A program made the position numbers and the translations under genes. DNA of 64,000 bases, taken from NCBI GenBank assembly GCA_030686995.1, contig CM060697.1, forward strand, positions 41,506,959 through 41,570,958. Direction: 5' to 3'. The stretch's first letter is position 1; every line of letters begins with the position of its first letter. This stretch comes from Artemisia argyi (Eukaryota > Streptophyta > Magnoliopsida > Asterales > Asteraceae). Shown piece by piece: positions 34,981 through 46,925 of this stretch. Below the pieces are notes generated by a model. It was not told where the DNA came from. It worked only from the letters and a program-made list of their open reading frames with translations, and did not search any database.

Positions 34981-37827
34981 ATGGTTGATGGAGATGCTTC
35001 TGATGTCACTCTCACAAACGCCAACGCTCTCACTAAACAACTCCAACAGGTTGCTTTCTCTAACAGCAACACCAAGTTTCCCTATCTCAGGAAGGATGAG
35101 TATGAGATTTGGGCCATGAAGATGCAAAACTGGATTGCCAGTGTAGACTTCAACTTATGGAATGTGATCTTACGAGGAAGCAGTCCTAAAAATCAGGGAA
35201 AGGACCCTAATGGTAATGTGACTATTTTTGCTGCTGCTTCTGCTGAAGAGATAATTGCCGAACAAAGGGAGAACAAAGCAAGAACTATCTTGCTTCAAGC
35301 AATTCCTGATGATCACATGGGAGATTTTCATTACCTGACTGATCCAAGAGAAATTTGGTTGGCTATACAGGCAAGATTTAGAGGCAATGAAGAATCAAAG
35401 AGAATGAGAAAGTCTATGTTGAAGCAAGAATTTCAGGAATTCAGGATAACTGAAGAGGAGGGCATTCACAAAGACTATGATAGGTTTCAGAAGATTCTAA
35501 GTCAATTGAATCAGCTTGTGGCCAGACCTGACAATGAGGAGGTTAACTCCAAGTTCCTAAGAGCCTTACCTCCCTCATGGTCACAAGTCAGCATATCCTT
35601 GAAAACCAAAGGAGGTTTGGATTATCTTTCATTTGATGACTTGTACAACAAACTCAGGGCTTTGGAACTTGACATCAAGGGACACTCCTCTTATGTTGCA
35701 CCTCCTTCACACTCTGTATTCATCAGCACTCCTTCAAATTATATGCCACATTCTCCTAGTCCAAGTCCTTGCACTACAACATTGTCTTTCACAAATTCTA
35801 GTCCAAAGAATCATCCAAAGGTTAGAAATGTGACGGAAGATGTACTTCACTCATTTGTTGCTGAAGTTGATCAACAACAACAAATAGCTTATGATGACTT
35901 TGAGCAGATTGATGAACTAGCAATGGAAGAATTGGACTTAAAGTGGCAAATGGCAATGCTGTCTCTTAAAGTCAGAAGATTTGAGCAAAAGGCTGGAAGA
36001 AAGCTCCAAGTCAATGGAAGAGATGCAGCTCATTTTGATAGAAGAAAAGTTAAGTGCTATGCTTGTGGAGAGATTGGGCATTTTGCAAGAGAGTGCAAAT
36101 CCAAGAAGGGTGAAGACAGTACCAGATACTCAGCTTACAAGAAGAAGGAGGTGGAGGCTGGAGAATCAAAGGCTTTGGTCACTGCTGTAGATGCTTGTGT
36201 TGATTGGAATGAGCATGAATCTAAAGATGCATCAAGTAGTTCTCCTCAACAAATCTCCTGCGTGGCTAGTTGTGATGCTGATTTTGCCTTCATGGGAATA
36301 TCTCCTCAGGTATCTAATTGTGTTTTTGGGTGTGATATTAAATATAAAACTCTTAAAGAAGCTTATGATGATATGGAACCAAAATATAATGCTAGCTTTA
36401 TAGAAGCTCAAACTTACAAAGAAGCTGTTAAAACTTTGGAAAAACAGAAAGTGTGGTTTCAACAAAATCAATTGGCTTATAAGGAAAAGATACGCGTTTT
36501 AAAAATAGATTTAGAGATAACTAGCAATGAATTAAAATTTACTGAAAAAGAAAAAGCTAGAATTGAGTCTGAGAAAGAAGTTTTGAAAGATAAGTTGGAT
36601 AAGGAAGTTGCTAGGCATAAAGATTGGCTAATTTCAGGTGATAAGTTAGCTAGTCACTTGTATGGATGTCAGTCTGTTACCTCTGAGTTGGGTTTAGGTT
36701 TTAAGAAATATGTGGGTATAGAGGCAAATCATTATTTAGATAAGAAAAGTAACAATAAATCTGCACCTGTCAAATTCTTACAGGAAGGTGAGATGCATGC
36801 TGTACCAGGACCTATTAGAGGTGAATTCATGCCCACCTCCAAAACCTCTGACTTTGATGGTTCACACCATTTATATGGAAAAAAGTCTAATGACTTGCCA
36901 AATCTTACTTGTAACACTAACAACACTGACTCTCCCATAGGAACCCCTAAGCCCACATCCCATAATTTGGACTTACCAGTGTCACAGACTCCAACTGGCA
37001 TTAGGATCAATGACTCCTCTGACTCTAGAAGTACCTCTAGTAATGATTCTAATGAATGTGTCTCTTGTTCTTTCAGGGAAAAAAGCTCAGAGACCTCTAG
37101 TTATGCCAGCTGTGACTCAAAGACCAAGTTAGTCTCACCCAAGTCCTCAACAAAGCTATCTATGAAGTCATCTTACAAGTCTGTGGACTCTGAAGTTGCT
37201 GCTATTGAAGTGATTTCAAAGACAGCCTCTTCTGAAGACTTGTTATTTACTTCTTTTAAAACCAATTCCTTTCATTCAGTACAAAACAATTCTATTTCTG
37301 GTGGTTGTTTGAATAATTTTGTGTCTCATAAGACATCTTCTAGTTTTAATAAATCTTCTAGAAAGAATAAGTGTTTTGTTTGTGGTAACAAATTGCATTT
37401 GATTAAGGATTGTGATTTTCATGATAAGAGGATAGGTGTTTCAACTGTTCATAATAGACCTAGACCAATGTGGACCAATGGTCCACATATCACTAGCAGA
37501 ACCAATTCAGTTTCTGCTGAAAGATCTGTTCCTGCTGAAGGCCCTGTTTATACTGATAGATATGTTGATAGGAATAGATATATGTCTAGACCATTTTATG
37601 GATTTAATCATACTTATTTTCAGAATGGTAATTGGCCTGGCTATTATGACCTAATGTTTTTGGGAAAGGCAAATTGGGATTCTGTTGTAAAGTCCTCAGC
37701 AGATTGTTCTTGGAAATTTAATGGACCATATGTATACAGTGGTTCCAGGAACAATGGTGGATCTAACCAATCTACATGGCTTCATAATAAAGATCCACAA
37801 GGCAGGCTCAAGTCTTTCAAGACTTGA
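34981..37827 (+). CDS. gag: Copia-3 Gag, intact frame (948 codons)
   Basis: The frame starts 56 bp after the PBS and is uninterrupted, unlike its minus-arm copy. It has the UBN2/retrotran_gag body in the first 240 residues (EIWAMKMQNWI, AIPDDHMGDFHYL, LPPSWSQV). A first CCHC knuckle CYACGEIGHFAREC is at residues 359-372. A long charged coiled-coil-like stretch covers about 450-560 and a Ser-rich region follows. A second, degenerate knuckle CFVCGNKLHLIKDC is at 798-811. The length is large for a copia Gag, because of the extension between the two knuckles. It would assemble the particle and bind element RNA. It ends with TGA at 37825-37827, before pol, which lies in another frame. Confidence 0.9.
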   Translation: MVDGDASDVTLTNANALTKQLQQVAFSNSNTKFPYLRKDEYEIWAMKMQNWIASVDFNLWNVILRGSSPKNQGKDPNGNVTIFAAASAEEIIAEQRENKARTILLQAIPDDHMGDFHYLTDPREIWLAIQARFRGNEESKRMRKSMLKQEFQEFRITEEEGIHKDYDRFQKILSQLNQLVARPDNEEVNSKFLRALPPSWSQVSISLKTKGGLDYLSFDDLYNKLRALELDIKGHSSYVAPPSHSVFISTPSNYMPHSPSPSPCTTTLSFTNSSPKNHPKVRNVTEDVLHSFVAEVDQQQQIAYDDFEQIDELAMEELDLKWQMAMLSLKVRRFEQKAGRKLQVNGRDAAHFDRRKVKCYACGEIGHFARECKSKKGEDSTRYSAYKKKEVEAGESKALVTAVDACVDWNEHESKDASSSSPQQISCVASCDADFAFMGISPQVSNCVFGCDIKYKTLKEAYDDMEPKYNASFIEAQTYKEAVKTLEKQKVWFQQNQLAYKEKIRVLKIDLEITSNELKFTEKEKARIESEKEVLKDKLDKEVARHKDWLISGDKLASHLYGCQSVTSELGLGFKKYVGIEANHYLDKKSNNKSAPVKFLQEGEMHAVPGPIRGEFMPTSKTSDFDGSHHLYGKKSNDLPNLTCNTNNTDSPIGTPKPTSHNLDLPVSQTPTGIRINDSSDSRSTSSNDSNECVSCSFREKSSETSSYASCDSKTKLVSPKSSTKLSMKSSYKSVDSEVAAIEVISKTASSEDLLFTSFKTNSFHSVQNNSISGGCLNNFVSHKTSSSFNKSSRKNKCFVCGNKLHLIKDCDFHDKRIGVSTVHNRPRPMWTNGPHITSRTNSVSAERSVPAEGPVYTDRYVDRNRYMSRPFYGFNHTYFQNGNWPGYYDLMFLGKANWDSVVKSSADCSWKFNGPYVYSGSRNNGGSNQSTWLHNKDPQGRLKSFKT

Positions 37828-37874
37828 GTCTATCAATGTACTTATATTGTTCTATAATTTTTTTGTTGTTGTAG
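37828..37874 (+). promoter_or_regulatory. gag-pol spacer with splice-acceptor-like end
   Basis: A 47-bp AT-rich spacer ends in a T-rich run and GTTGTTGTAG; the pol frame opens at the next base (GGA CAT CCT). The minus arm is similar but reads TTGTAAGG. Pol is in the -1 frame relative to gag. How Pol is made (splicing or another route) cannot be decided from sequence. Confidence 0.35.
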
Positions 37875-39262
37875 GGACATCCTCTTTTGAATAAAGACTT
37901 AGGTATTGTAGATAGTGGTTGTTCAAGAAGCATGTCTGGGAATCAGGAGAAGCTACATAATTTTGTGCCTTTCAATGGAGGCATAATGAGATTTGGAAGT
38001 GGAATAGGAAAAATCACTGGAAAAGGAACCATTAGAACACCAAAGGTAGATTTTGAGAATGTCTACTATGTGAAGGAACTAGAAGGTTTCAACTTGTTCT
38101 CAGTTTCCCAAATCTGTGACAAAAAGATTCCTGTACTTTTCACTGATGAGGACTGCCTCATTCTCTCATCTGACTTCAAAATGCCTGATGAAAGTCAGGT
38201 ATTAGTAAAGGTTCCAAGAAATCATAATCTTTACACATTCAATTTGAATGATGTCAAACCAGAAGGTGATCTAGCATGCTTGGTGGCTATAGCATCCTTG
38301 GATGAATCTACAAAATGGCACAGAAGGATGGCACATGTTAACTTCAAAGTGATTAACAAGCTTGCTAAAGATGGACTTGTTCATGGACTCCCTTCCAAGA
38401 TTTTCACCAATGAACATAACTGTGTTGCGTGTAACAAGGGAAAGCAACACAAAGCTTCTTATAAGGCTATTACTGCTGTAAGCACAATTTCAGAACCTTT
38501 GCAGCTGCTTGATATGGATCTTTTTGGTCCAACCTCCATCAGGAGTATTGACCATAAGTACTTCTGTTTGGTAATCACTGATGCTTTTAGTAGATTCAGT
38601 TGGACATTCTTTTCAGTGACTAAAGATCAAACCTTTCAGACACTAAAAGAGTTTATGGCCCTCATTGAAAACCAACTTAACAAGAAGATCAAAGGTATAA
38701 GGTGTGACAATGTGACAGAGTTCAAGAATGCAAATCTTATTGAACTTTGTGGTTTAAAGGGTATAAAGAGGGACTACAGCAATCCCAGGACTCCACAACA
38801 AAATGGAGTTGCAAAAGAAAGAACAGGACCCTGATAGAGGCTGCAAGATCTATGCTTGCTGACTCTAAACTTCCCCCTATGTTTTGGACTGAAGCAGTTG
38901 GCACTGCTTGTTATGTGCTTAATAGGGTGTTAATTACTAAACCTCACAATAAGACACCTTATGAGCTCTTGACAGGGAAGAAACCTACCATTGAATACTT
39001 GAAACCTTTTGGATGTCAAGTGACTATTTTGAATACCAGTGATCACTTAGGCAAATTTGAAGAAAAAGCTGCTGAAGGTTACTTTTTTGGTTACTCCGCT
39101 CACAGCAAAGCTTACAAGGTATATAATTTGGCTGTAAAGAAAATTGAGGAGACTCTTAACCTAAAATTTATGGAGGGCAATGAAAACACTCAGGGTAAAG
39201 GTCATGAATGGTATTTTGACCTTGATTACTTGACAGATCATCTGGGGTATACAAGAATGTGA
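37875..39262 (+). pseudogene. pol: Copia-3 protease and integrase (plus arm)
   Basis: There is no ATG at the start; the frame opens right after the acceptor-like AG with GHPLLNKDLGIVDSGCSRSMSG, the last part being the protease D-S-G site. A GAG-pre-integrase block follows (KWHRRMAHVNF...CVACNKGKQH), then the integrase core with LDMDLFGPTSI. RCDNVTEFKN has the usual Gly replaced by Val beside the second Asp. A one-base deletion near 38815-38825, seen by comparison with the minus arm, ends the frame before the catalytic Glu helix completes. The next frame (38747-39262) resumes with RTLIEAARSMLADSKLPPMFW. The integrase is therefore dead. Confidence 0.85.
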
Positions 39263-41458
39263 TGAACCCCCTATTGTTGTATCTTCTCTCCCTATTCATG
39301 TTGCAGGTCCTACTAACACAGAAGCCTCTGATGCCAAAACTGCTGATGATGTGGAAAACTCAACTTATGCAGAAGATCTTGCTAGACTCAAAAAGCAAGA
39401 GCATGCAGCTGCTGAAGAAGCTAAAAGGCTTGGTCTTGAATTTGCACAAGACACTGAAGCACTCTTGAAACAAGCTGCTTTTGATGTCAGCAGAAACTCT
39501 AATTCTGCTGATGAATCTGTTGAAGCTGTTGCAGCCAATTCTTCTGAAGGCATTTCAGTTGCAACACCTGTTTCCACTGCTACATCAACTAGTTTAGAAG
39601 AACCATTTGGCAGGTTCCCAGCCCCTCAGATCTTGGCAACCATGAACAAAGTGCTGAAATTTTTCAATCAGCTTCTTATGATGAAGACTTTGCTCTAACT
39701 TTGACTAATCTTGAAACCTTTGTAGATGTCAATCCTGTTCCCACTAAGAGGATCAGCACCATTCATCCTCAAGAGAATATCCTTGGTGATCCTAATGCCA
39801 TGTTTCTAACCAGAAGTGCTTTAAAGCAGACACAGTTTATTCAATGTGCCTTTTTCACATATGTGTCTAATCAGCAGAGAGACAATCACATAGATCAAAA
39901 GCATTGTTTGTTTGCTTGTTTCTTGTCACAAGTTGAGCCAACAAGCATTAAACAAGCTTTGAGTGAACCTAGTTGGGTTGAAGCTATGCAGGAAGAGATG
40001 CAACAATTCAAGAATCAAGATGTTTGGATCCTTGTCGATCTACCTGCAGGTAAAATTGCTATTGGAACGAAGTGGATATTAAAATGCAAAAGGGATGCAA
40101 GAGGAATAGTGGTAAGAAATAAAGCAAGGTTGGTGGCTCAAGGTTTCAGACAGGAAGAAGGGATTGATTATACTGAAGTTTTTGCACCTGTTGCTAGGGT
40201 GGAAGCAGTTAGGTTATTTTTGGCCTTTGCCTCTTATATGGGATTTGTGGTATATTAGATGGATGTCAAAAGTGCCTTCCTCTATGGTAAGATTGAGGAG
40301 GAAGTCTATGTTACACAACCACAAGGCTTTGAAGACCCACAAAATCCTAAGAAGGTGTACAAGGTTGTCAAAGCACTCTATGGCCTTCATCAAGCACCAA
40401 GAGCCTGGTATGCTAGGCTATCTACCTTCCTTTTGGAACATGGATACAGAAGAGGAGCTATAGACAAGACTCTCTTCATCAAGAAAAACTCCAGGGATAT
40501 CATTCTAGTACAGGTGTATGTGGATGATATTATTTTTGGCTCCACAAAGGAAGCATGGTGTAGGGAATTTGAAGATTTGATGAAAGGTGAATTTCAGATG
40601 AGTGCAATGGGGGAACTAACATTTTTCTTGGGGCTACAAGTCAAACAACAACCTGATGGGATCTTTATCCATCAGGAGAAATATGTGAAATATATTTTGA
40701 AGAAGTTTGACTTTGAACTTTTGAGGACTGCAACTACTCCCTATGAACCTCCCAAGCTGAAAAATCCAAATGAACAAGATGAAGCTGTTAATGTGCATCT
40801 ATACAGATCCTTGATTGGATCACTCATGTATCTTACAGCTTCTAGACCTGACATCACTTTTGCTGTCAGTGCTTGCTCAAGACATCAAGTCACTCCATTG
40901 ACTTCCCACCTAAATGCTGTGAAGAAAATTTTCAAGTACATTAAAGGCCAACCTAAGTTAGGTCTTTGGTATCCAAGGGATTCACCATTTGTGCTGGAAG
41001 CATATAGTGATAGTGACTATGATGGGACTAATTTGGACAGGATATCCACAACAGGAGGTTGTCAATTTCTTGGCAGAAGACTCATTTCTTGGCAGTGCAA
41101 AAAACAAACCATTGTGGCTACCTCTTCTACTGAAGCAGAATATGTTGCTGCTGCTAACTGTTGTGGTCAAGTACTCTGGATTCAGAATCAAATGTTGGAT
41201 TATGGGTTCAACTTCATGAACACTAAAATCTATATTGATAATCAAAGTACCATTTCCATTGTTAAAAATCGTGTTTTTCATCAAAGGACTAAACAAATTG
41301 AAATTAGGCACCATTTTATTAGAGATGCAAATGAAAAACATTTAATACAGGTGCTTAAGATTCATACTGATGATAATGTAGCTGATTTATTAACAAAAGC
41401 TTTTGATGGACCTAGGTTTAATCACTTAGTGGTCCACATTGGGATGGTTAACCCTTGA
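39263..41458 (+). pseudogene. pol: Copia-3 RT and RNase H (plus arm)
   Basis: After a low-complexity linker (39263-39700) RT begins with [18 protein letters not shown]. An in-frame TAG at 40256-40258 replaces the CAG (Gln) seen in the minus arm at [11 protein letters not shown]. The catalytic YVDDIIFGS is near 40518. RNase H follows with EAYSDSDYDGTNLDRISTTG, STEAEYVAAANCCGQ and YIDNQSTISI, ending at the TGA at 41456-41458. A single C-to-T change is the main lesion in this half. Confidence 0.85.
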
Positions 41459-41989
41459 TTGCTATGTTTGAGGGGAGGCATAAGCCTCAGGGGAGGCATA
41501 TGCCTCTGAAGAGGATTGTTATTGATGTTGTATATTTTTGTATAATTTTCATTGTATAATTTTGAGTTTCAAGACTAACCAACTAATGTATTGTAAGTTT
41601 GTTTGGTTTGTTTGCTAGTCTGTGTCTATTTTGCAGGATGCCATTAGAAGTTGATGCTGAGATTTGTTTCTTCTGAAGTATAATAGATGCTGAGATTGAT
41701 TTCTACTGAATAAATAAAAAGATCAAAATTGGAAAATGATTTTTCATTCATTCAAGGACCAAATTACAGCTGACAAACAACTTCAAATGGAATTACAAGA
41801 TTCAACTCTATACAAGTCTATTCTAATTATTCAAGCTCCTATCATCTATTACAAAAGCTGATTGATGCATAACCAGTATGATGAAGAAGCTGAAGCTGAA
41901 CAATGAAGGATGGATTGATGAAAACGACGATGAAGATGCTCAAGAACCGAGTTTTATATCTTTGGTCCTTGGCAACATCCCATCATCAC
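41459..41989 (+). other. Copia-3 spacer after pol (plus arm)
   Basis: No gene. It opens with a purine-rich, palindromic duplication, GGGGAGGCATAAGCCTCA followed by GGGGAGGCATATGCCTC (41473-41507); the minus arm has one unit. It then holds AT-rich sequence with repeated TGCTGAGATT. A purine-rich tract right after RNase H is where many copia elements have their polypurine tract. Confidence 0.6.
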
Positions 41990-43877
41990 CTACACCATCT
42001 TCCCTTTCCCTTTACCCACTACCTTTGCCTTCTTGACCTTTCCCCTGCGTTCCTGGTAAGATGAACCAGATCCTAGAGCAGGAAGACCCAACACCACACC
42101 CCGTGATGTTGGAAGAGATGGATTTCTCTTCCTAGGCCTTGATTGGGGTCTCTCTGGTGTGAAAGGAGGAAGAAATACTGGATCTTCATCCTCATCCTCT
42201 GACGAGTCTTCATCAGATGTAAAGATGAAGGGAGAGACATATTGTCTCTCTGCAGGAACAGGGGGCATTGCTTGGTTCCCCCTTCTCCAAACATTCCATC
42301 ACCTTTCCAACTCTCTTGCATAATATAAAATAATGGAAACCCTAAAATATTCTCTCTGGCGGAAAAAAAGAAAAAAACGATTCACCTCTTCGATTCACTA
42401 ATTGATTCTAAACCTTTTAATTGTTTAATCCTTTCTTCGAGGGTGGATTAATATTAAATTGGTTCTTCTTAAATCGTGGGTCGGTGATTCTATATTCGTT
42501 TTTTCTTTTACAGCAAAACATTGATCTATTATTCTACAAGCGCTATTATTAATTGTAGATCTTGTTTTGTCGTTTGTGCATGATCTCTATATTATTCCTA
42601 CTGATTGTTGATTTAGTATTCACTATTGACCTCACATGGGTCGGTGGTATGTTTTATTTATTAGGAGGTTGGAGATCTTGCGTTATTGTATAAATCGATT
42701 GTCAATAATACTCTTATTCTTTCTTAATCAATTCTTGGTTGGGGTTATGATCATTTCCGTGTACCTATTAAATCCTAAAAACGATTTTATTAATCGTTTT
42801 TTCATTACTAGGGACGATCATTGGGGTTCATGGGCTATTATTGTTATATCTTTGGTGGATTAAGTGATCGCTGCATGTTTGCAATTTTATAGGTCGGTTT
42901 ATTTATAAATCGATCAAGTATTATGGTGCGATCTATTATTTTGGTTGATGGTGAGGTTCGTTGCTGCTGCATATAACGTGTCCATTAATGTGTTGTTTGT
43001 CAACTACTTGTTCTATCCAAGATGTTCGTATGATGTATGTGGGTATCGAGAGATGCAAGTCAAGTTTGAAGGTAACTTGTTCAAAAACCTTTCTTTTCTT
43101 TCTACGATATGTATTCGATTCCTATTCTTTTTGGTCGTGTGATGGATATGCTGGGTGGATCGATCTACATTCTATGATTTGATATTCCTTTGGGATCGAT
43201 GTGGCTTTGTTTTGCTGGAAGTTAGGGTTTTGACCCTATGTTAGTCCCATGTTGGTCTTGTTCTTACATTCGCTTGGAGCTTGGTTACCATTTGATGTCA
43301 TCATGGCGTGTAAGTTTCATAAGGCCCTCTTCTCATGCTGAATGAGTTATCATGGCTGCTTTGGGAAAGGAAATCATGGGGTGTAAGTTGTTGGTTTGTC
43401 GCGTATTGGTGCTATATGATCATGAAGGTTTTGTTTGTAGTGTTCTTCGCTACTAAAAAAAATTATTTGTTGAAGAGCTTGGTTTTATAAGTAGATTCTT
43501 CATGGAAGTTAAGGTGGACCACCATAGTGATATAGAAGGCTCAAGTACTTTTCTTGAGTAGTATTATAAATTGTTATGTACTTTTGTCATTATTGGTAGG
43601 TTCACTTTATTTTAAGTTATAGGAATGGTGTGTCATTCCTATATTCGTGTCTGTAAGTGTCCTAAGGGACCGAGGCGAGGGAAGTCACCCTCGTCCTTTG
43701 TATTTCAATGTCTTTTTGGATAATATATTTTACCAGGGTGAATTAACCCTTTTACCCAAAAAACTCTCTTGCATAATCTGAATCGTCTATTTTTGAAGGA
43801 TAGGGTGGAAGATCTTCTTATGAGGAAGAGGAGGAAGAAGAGGAGGTCAAATCAATAATTATGGGTTTGGAAGACAT
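41990..43877 (-). pseudogene. Antisense ORF of Copia-3 (plus arm), interrupted by a LINE-derived element
   Basis: It runs opposite to gag-pol. It starts at the minus-strand ATG at 43877 with MSSKPIIIDLTSSSSSSSS and then hits TAA at codon 20, where the minus-arm copy has Ser. The rest is split by copy c (42325-43761). The distal half (42324-41990) reads PAERQYVSPFIFTSDEDSSE, then a basic Gly/Lys tail. See the intact copy at 48557-48991. The function is unknown. Confidence 0.75.
42325..43761 (+). mobile_element. LINE-derived non-autonomous element, copy c (plus)
   Basis: A 16-bp duplication AACTCTCTTGCATAAT flanks it (42309-42324, 43762-43777). It carries the family 5' block (GGAAACCCTAAAATATTCTC) and the stem-loop at 43618-43643 with TATAGGAATG/CATTCCTATA, a paired change relative to other copies. 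It ends CCCTTTTACCC plus A residues. Non-coding, 1,437 bp. Confidence 0.9.
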
Positions 43878-44321
43878 TGGTTTGGTGATGAATTTGGGGT
43901 AATTGTAAAGTTAGGGTTTTGTTATGATTTGGGGTTAATTTGATATCTGAGAAGTGTGATTTGGGGGTTATTAAATAGTCAAAGTCGAGGCTTTATGATC
44001 ATTAATGCGAGTTGGGTGGCACAGTAAAAATCAAGATATTCACCGAAGATATTTTTACTCTTGCTTGGTTTCTGCTGATTGATCATCCATCAGCAGATTT
44101 ACTTCTATTTCTGCTGAAGGGTAATTTTGAAATTGGAGGATTCCACTTTACATGTCAGACTTGGTCAATAATTTGTTCCGATAATTTTGACCACGATTGG
44201 GGAACTTCCAAATATAACCTACTTTGCATATCTTTACCTAAACTACATTATTCTCCCATCACTCCATTTAAACCCATCATTCCTTTCATAATTCATAACC
44301 GTCACACGCAAAATAATTCAA
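43878..44321. promoter_or_regulatory. Divergent intergenic region between antisense ORF and aORF (plus arm)
   Basis: About 440 bp without genes lie between the minus-strand ATG of the antisense ORF and the plus-strand ATG of aORF. It contains the decayed inverted repeat AGTAAAAATCAAGATATT/AAGATATTTTTACT near 44025-44060 and TATA-like AAATATAACC near 44210. The minus-arm equivalent is 48117-48556. Confidence 0.45.
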
Positions 44322-46870
44322 ATGGCACAACTTCAATTGAAGAAAGATCATAACAAGTATGCTATTTTGAAAAAGGCTAAGGGTCATGAAGAATACGATT
44401 CAATGGTGGAGTTTTTACAACATTCAAAGATTCATTATGCTTTGACACATTGTCCCAATGTGATTTATGAATCAATGGTGAAGCAATTTTGGGCATCTGC
44501 TAGGAATAGATCTGACACAGAGATCGTGGCTGATATTGATGGTAATGAGTATGTGGTGACTGAAGGTTTGATCAGGACTAAGCTTCAGTTGGATGATGAG
44601 AATGGTGTTTACCACTCCAATACTGAAGAAATACTTGCTGGGTTGAGGAAAGCTGGATATCAAAGCACTGACACAACTAAGTGGCAGAAGAATCAGTTTT
44701 GTCCCAAGTGGAGGTATTTGGTGCATTTGCTACTCCAATGTATAAGCAATAAGTGTGGTGTATGGGATCAGTTCTCTCTACAATTGGGTTGTGGTATTGT
44801 CTGTCTCTCTAAAGGGTTAACTTATAATTTCTCAAAGTTTATTTTTGCTAATATGCTAGAAAATATTGAGAAACAAAATCATAAGTTTTTAATGTACCCT
44901 AGGTTTTTACAAATAATTTTAGACATAACCACTGAAGATAGGATTCATGTGCCCATTAAGAGCCTTAGTTCAAAGTTGTTTGCCTCTATGAAAACTAACT
45001 ATAATGGGGAACATCGCCCTCTATTAGCTGCTATGTTGCCACATGGCAATGATGATGTAGTTGAAGGTGATGATACTAGCCATATGCCCTCTCCAAATGC
45101 TGCTGATGATGGTAATCCATCAACTTCTGGTGTTGCTACTAATGGTAATCCTTCAGTGGTAAATGAGGGTAAGCCAGTTACAACTGCTGAACCATTGCCT
45201 GTTTCTCCTGACCAACCTCCACCTTCCCTTTCCCTATGTCACCTAGTCATGTTCCATCACCATCTTAGGTTGCTCTTGATGAGCTAACTCCTGAGGTTGA
45301 AGAGACACTACAGTCTCTGAGTACATAGGTACCTACTCCTCTTGAGCCTGAGATTACTAGATTGCCTACACCTAGTCCAGTGAGAGAGCCAAATGATGAA
45401 GGCTCTCCCAATGTTGTACATATGTCTGTTTCTCCTGCTAGGTTCAATGAAGCTCCTTTTACCACTGAGCAATCTGTTGGTGGAGCAGAGGACCCTGTTA
45501 CTCTCACTTTTGTACATGATTTGCTTTGCAGGTATATAAGAAAGACTGAGGATCTCTAAAAGGAGCTTGATGATACCAAGTCTACTCTTGGTAGTGAGAT
45601 TGAGATGCTGAAAAGCAAAGTTCATGATTTGGAGGCACAACTTACTTAGTATAAGAAAAGAAAGGTGGTAATTGATGCTGATGAAGTACCTGAGAAGGGT
45701 AATTTGGACTCTCTTGAGATCTTGGCTGAAGTGGCTAGACAGACACATGCTTCTACTCCCAAAGCTGCTGAAGTTTCCCAATCTAAACCAACACTTCATT
45801 TCAGCAGAAGAAGTAGAAGACAGTACTTGGCAAAGAAAGCTGCTCAATCTTCTATAGTGGTTGGTGGTGATGATACTCTTATGACAGATGTTGCTCCTAA
45901 TCTTCAAGAGAATGAACCACCAAGTGATGTTCCTGCTGACATGACCACAGCTAATGCTTCTCCATCAGCAGATACATTCTTTGTTGCTGGAAAGGAATAT
46001 GTGGTCTCATCTGATAAGGTAACATCAGCTGATCCAATGCCAACAGAAGTTCCTGCTGATGCCTCAGCAGAATTACATGTTGATAGTTCTCCAGCAGTGG
46101 ATACATCTACTCAGCCTTTTGTTCCTTCTGAAACTATTCTTCCTACACAAGATAAGGAAAGTCTGTTATGGATGCACAAGACATTCCTTCTAGGGATAAA
46201 ACTAAGCAGGAACTTACTAATGAGAAGTTTAGTGAAATGCTTGCAGCCCAATTACAAGCTAAGGAGGAGGCTGCAAAGACTAAGAGGGAATTGGATATGA
46301 AAGCTTCTGAGGATCTTGCTAGAAAGATACAAGCTGATTTAGATGCAATGGGTCCTTCACTTACTCATACATTACCTGCTGAAAGGAAAAAGGAGTTAGA
46401 TGAAATTTCTAAGAGGTTATCTGCTGAGCAACGAGTTAATTTGGCTTCCCAAGTTGCTGCTAAGCCTGCTTTGGCTATCTGTGCTTGGCGTTGATTATCA
46501 TGAGACTGATTTTGCCAAGATGATAGTTGAAACAGGTAAGTTATACAGACAAGCAGAGGAAGAGAGAAAAGCTAAAGAGCTAAGGGAAAGACCATGGACA
46601 AAAGGAGAAATTAAAAAGTATATGAGGAATTTTGTAAAGAATCAAGGGTGTTCTATGTTTGGGTCAGGATGGACTCAGAAGAACGTTTGGGGCTTTTCAG
46701 ATACTCATCTCACTTACTACTATGACAAGATTATCTCTAATCTTCATTCCTCAGGTATCAATGTCCTTGATGTGTTGGAGAAGCGTGGCAGACTTTTAGA
46801 TAGGCCTGTTGCTAAGAGAATCAGGCTTGATGATTCTGCTGATCAGCCCACAGAACCAACTGAGTCATAA
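44322..46870 (+). pseudogene. Extra downstream ORF (aORF) of Copia-3, plus arm
   Basis: It lies downstream of RNase H in the sense direction; about 850 codons originally. The N-terminal 230 residues form a conserved globular-looking block (MVEFLQHSKIHYALTHCPNV, KQFWASA, YVVTEGLIRTKLQLDDENG, WRYLVHLLLQCISNK, LTYNFSKFIFANML). A Pro/Ser/Asp-rich acidic middle and a Lys/Glu coiled-coil-like part (KQELTNEKFSEMLAAQLQAK) follow, then the C-terminal MRNFVKNQGCSMFGSGWTQK. Frameshifts near 45230, 46160 and 46480 and stops at 45327, 45557 and 45647 break it. I recall this block as an uncharacterised extra ORF in composite-plant copia elements; it has no known enzyme motif. Confidence 0.75.
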
Positions 46871-46925
46871 GCGCGTGTAAGGATTAGCAGGGTCCTCTGC
46901 TCCAGGCACTTATGAGCTCATGTAC
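46864..46925. other. Inverted junction between the two Copia-3 arms
   Basis: The plus arm reaches ATAAGCGCG and an LTR start, TGTAAGGATTAGCAG (46876-46890), and then jumps into inverted aORF sequence. The flanks read TCATAAGCGCG on one side and GGCACTTATGA on the other, near-complementary over about 10 bases. GGGTCCTCTGCTCC appears twice (about 46890 and 46950) as a short filler duplication. This is the centre of the palindrome. Confidence 0.75.
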
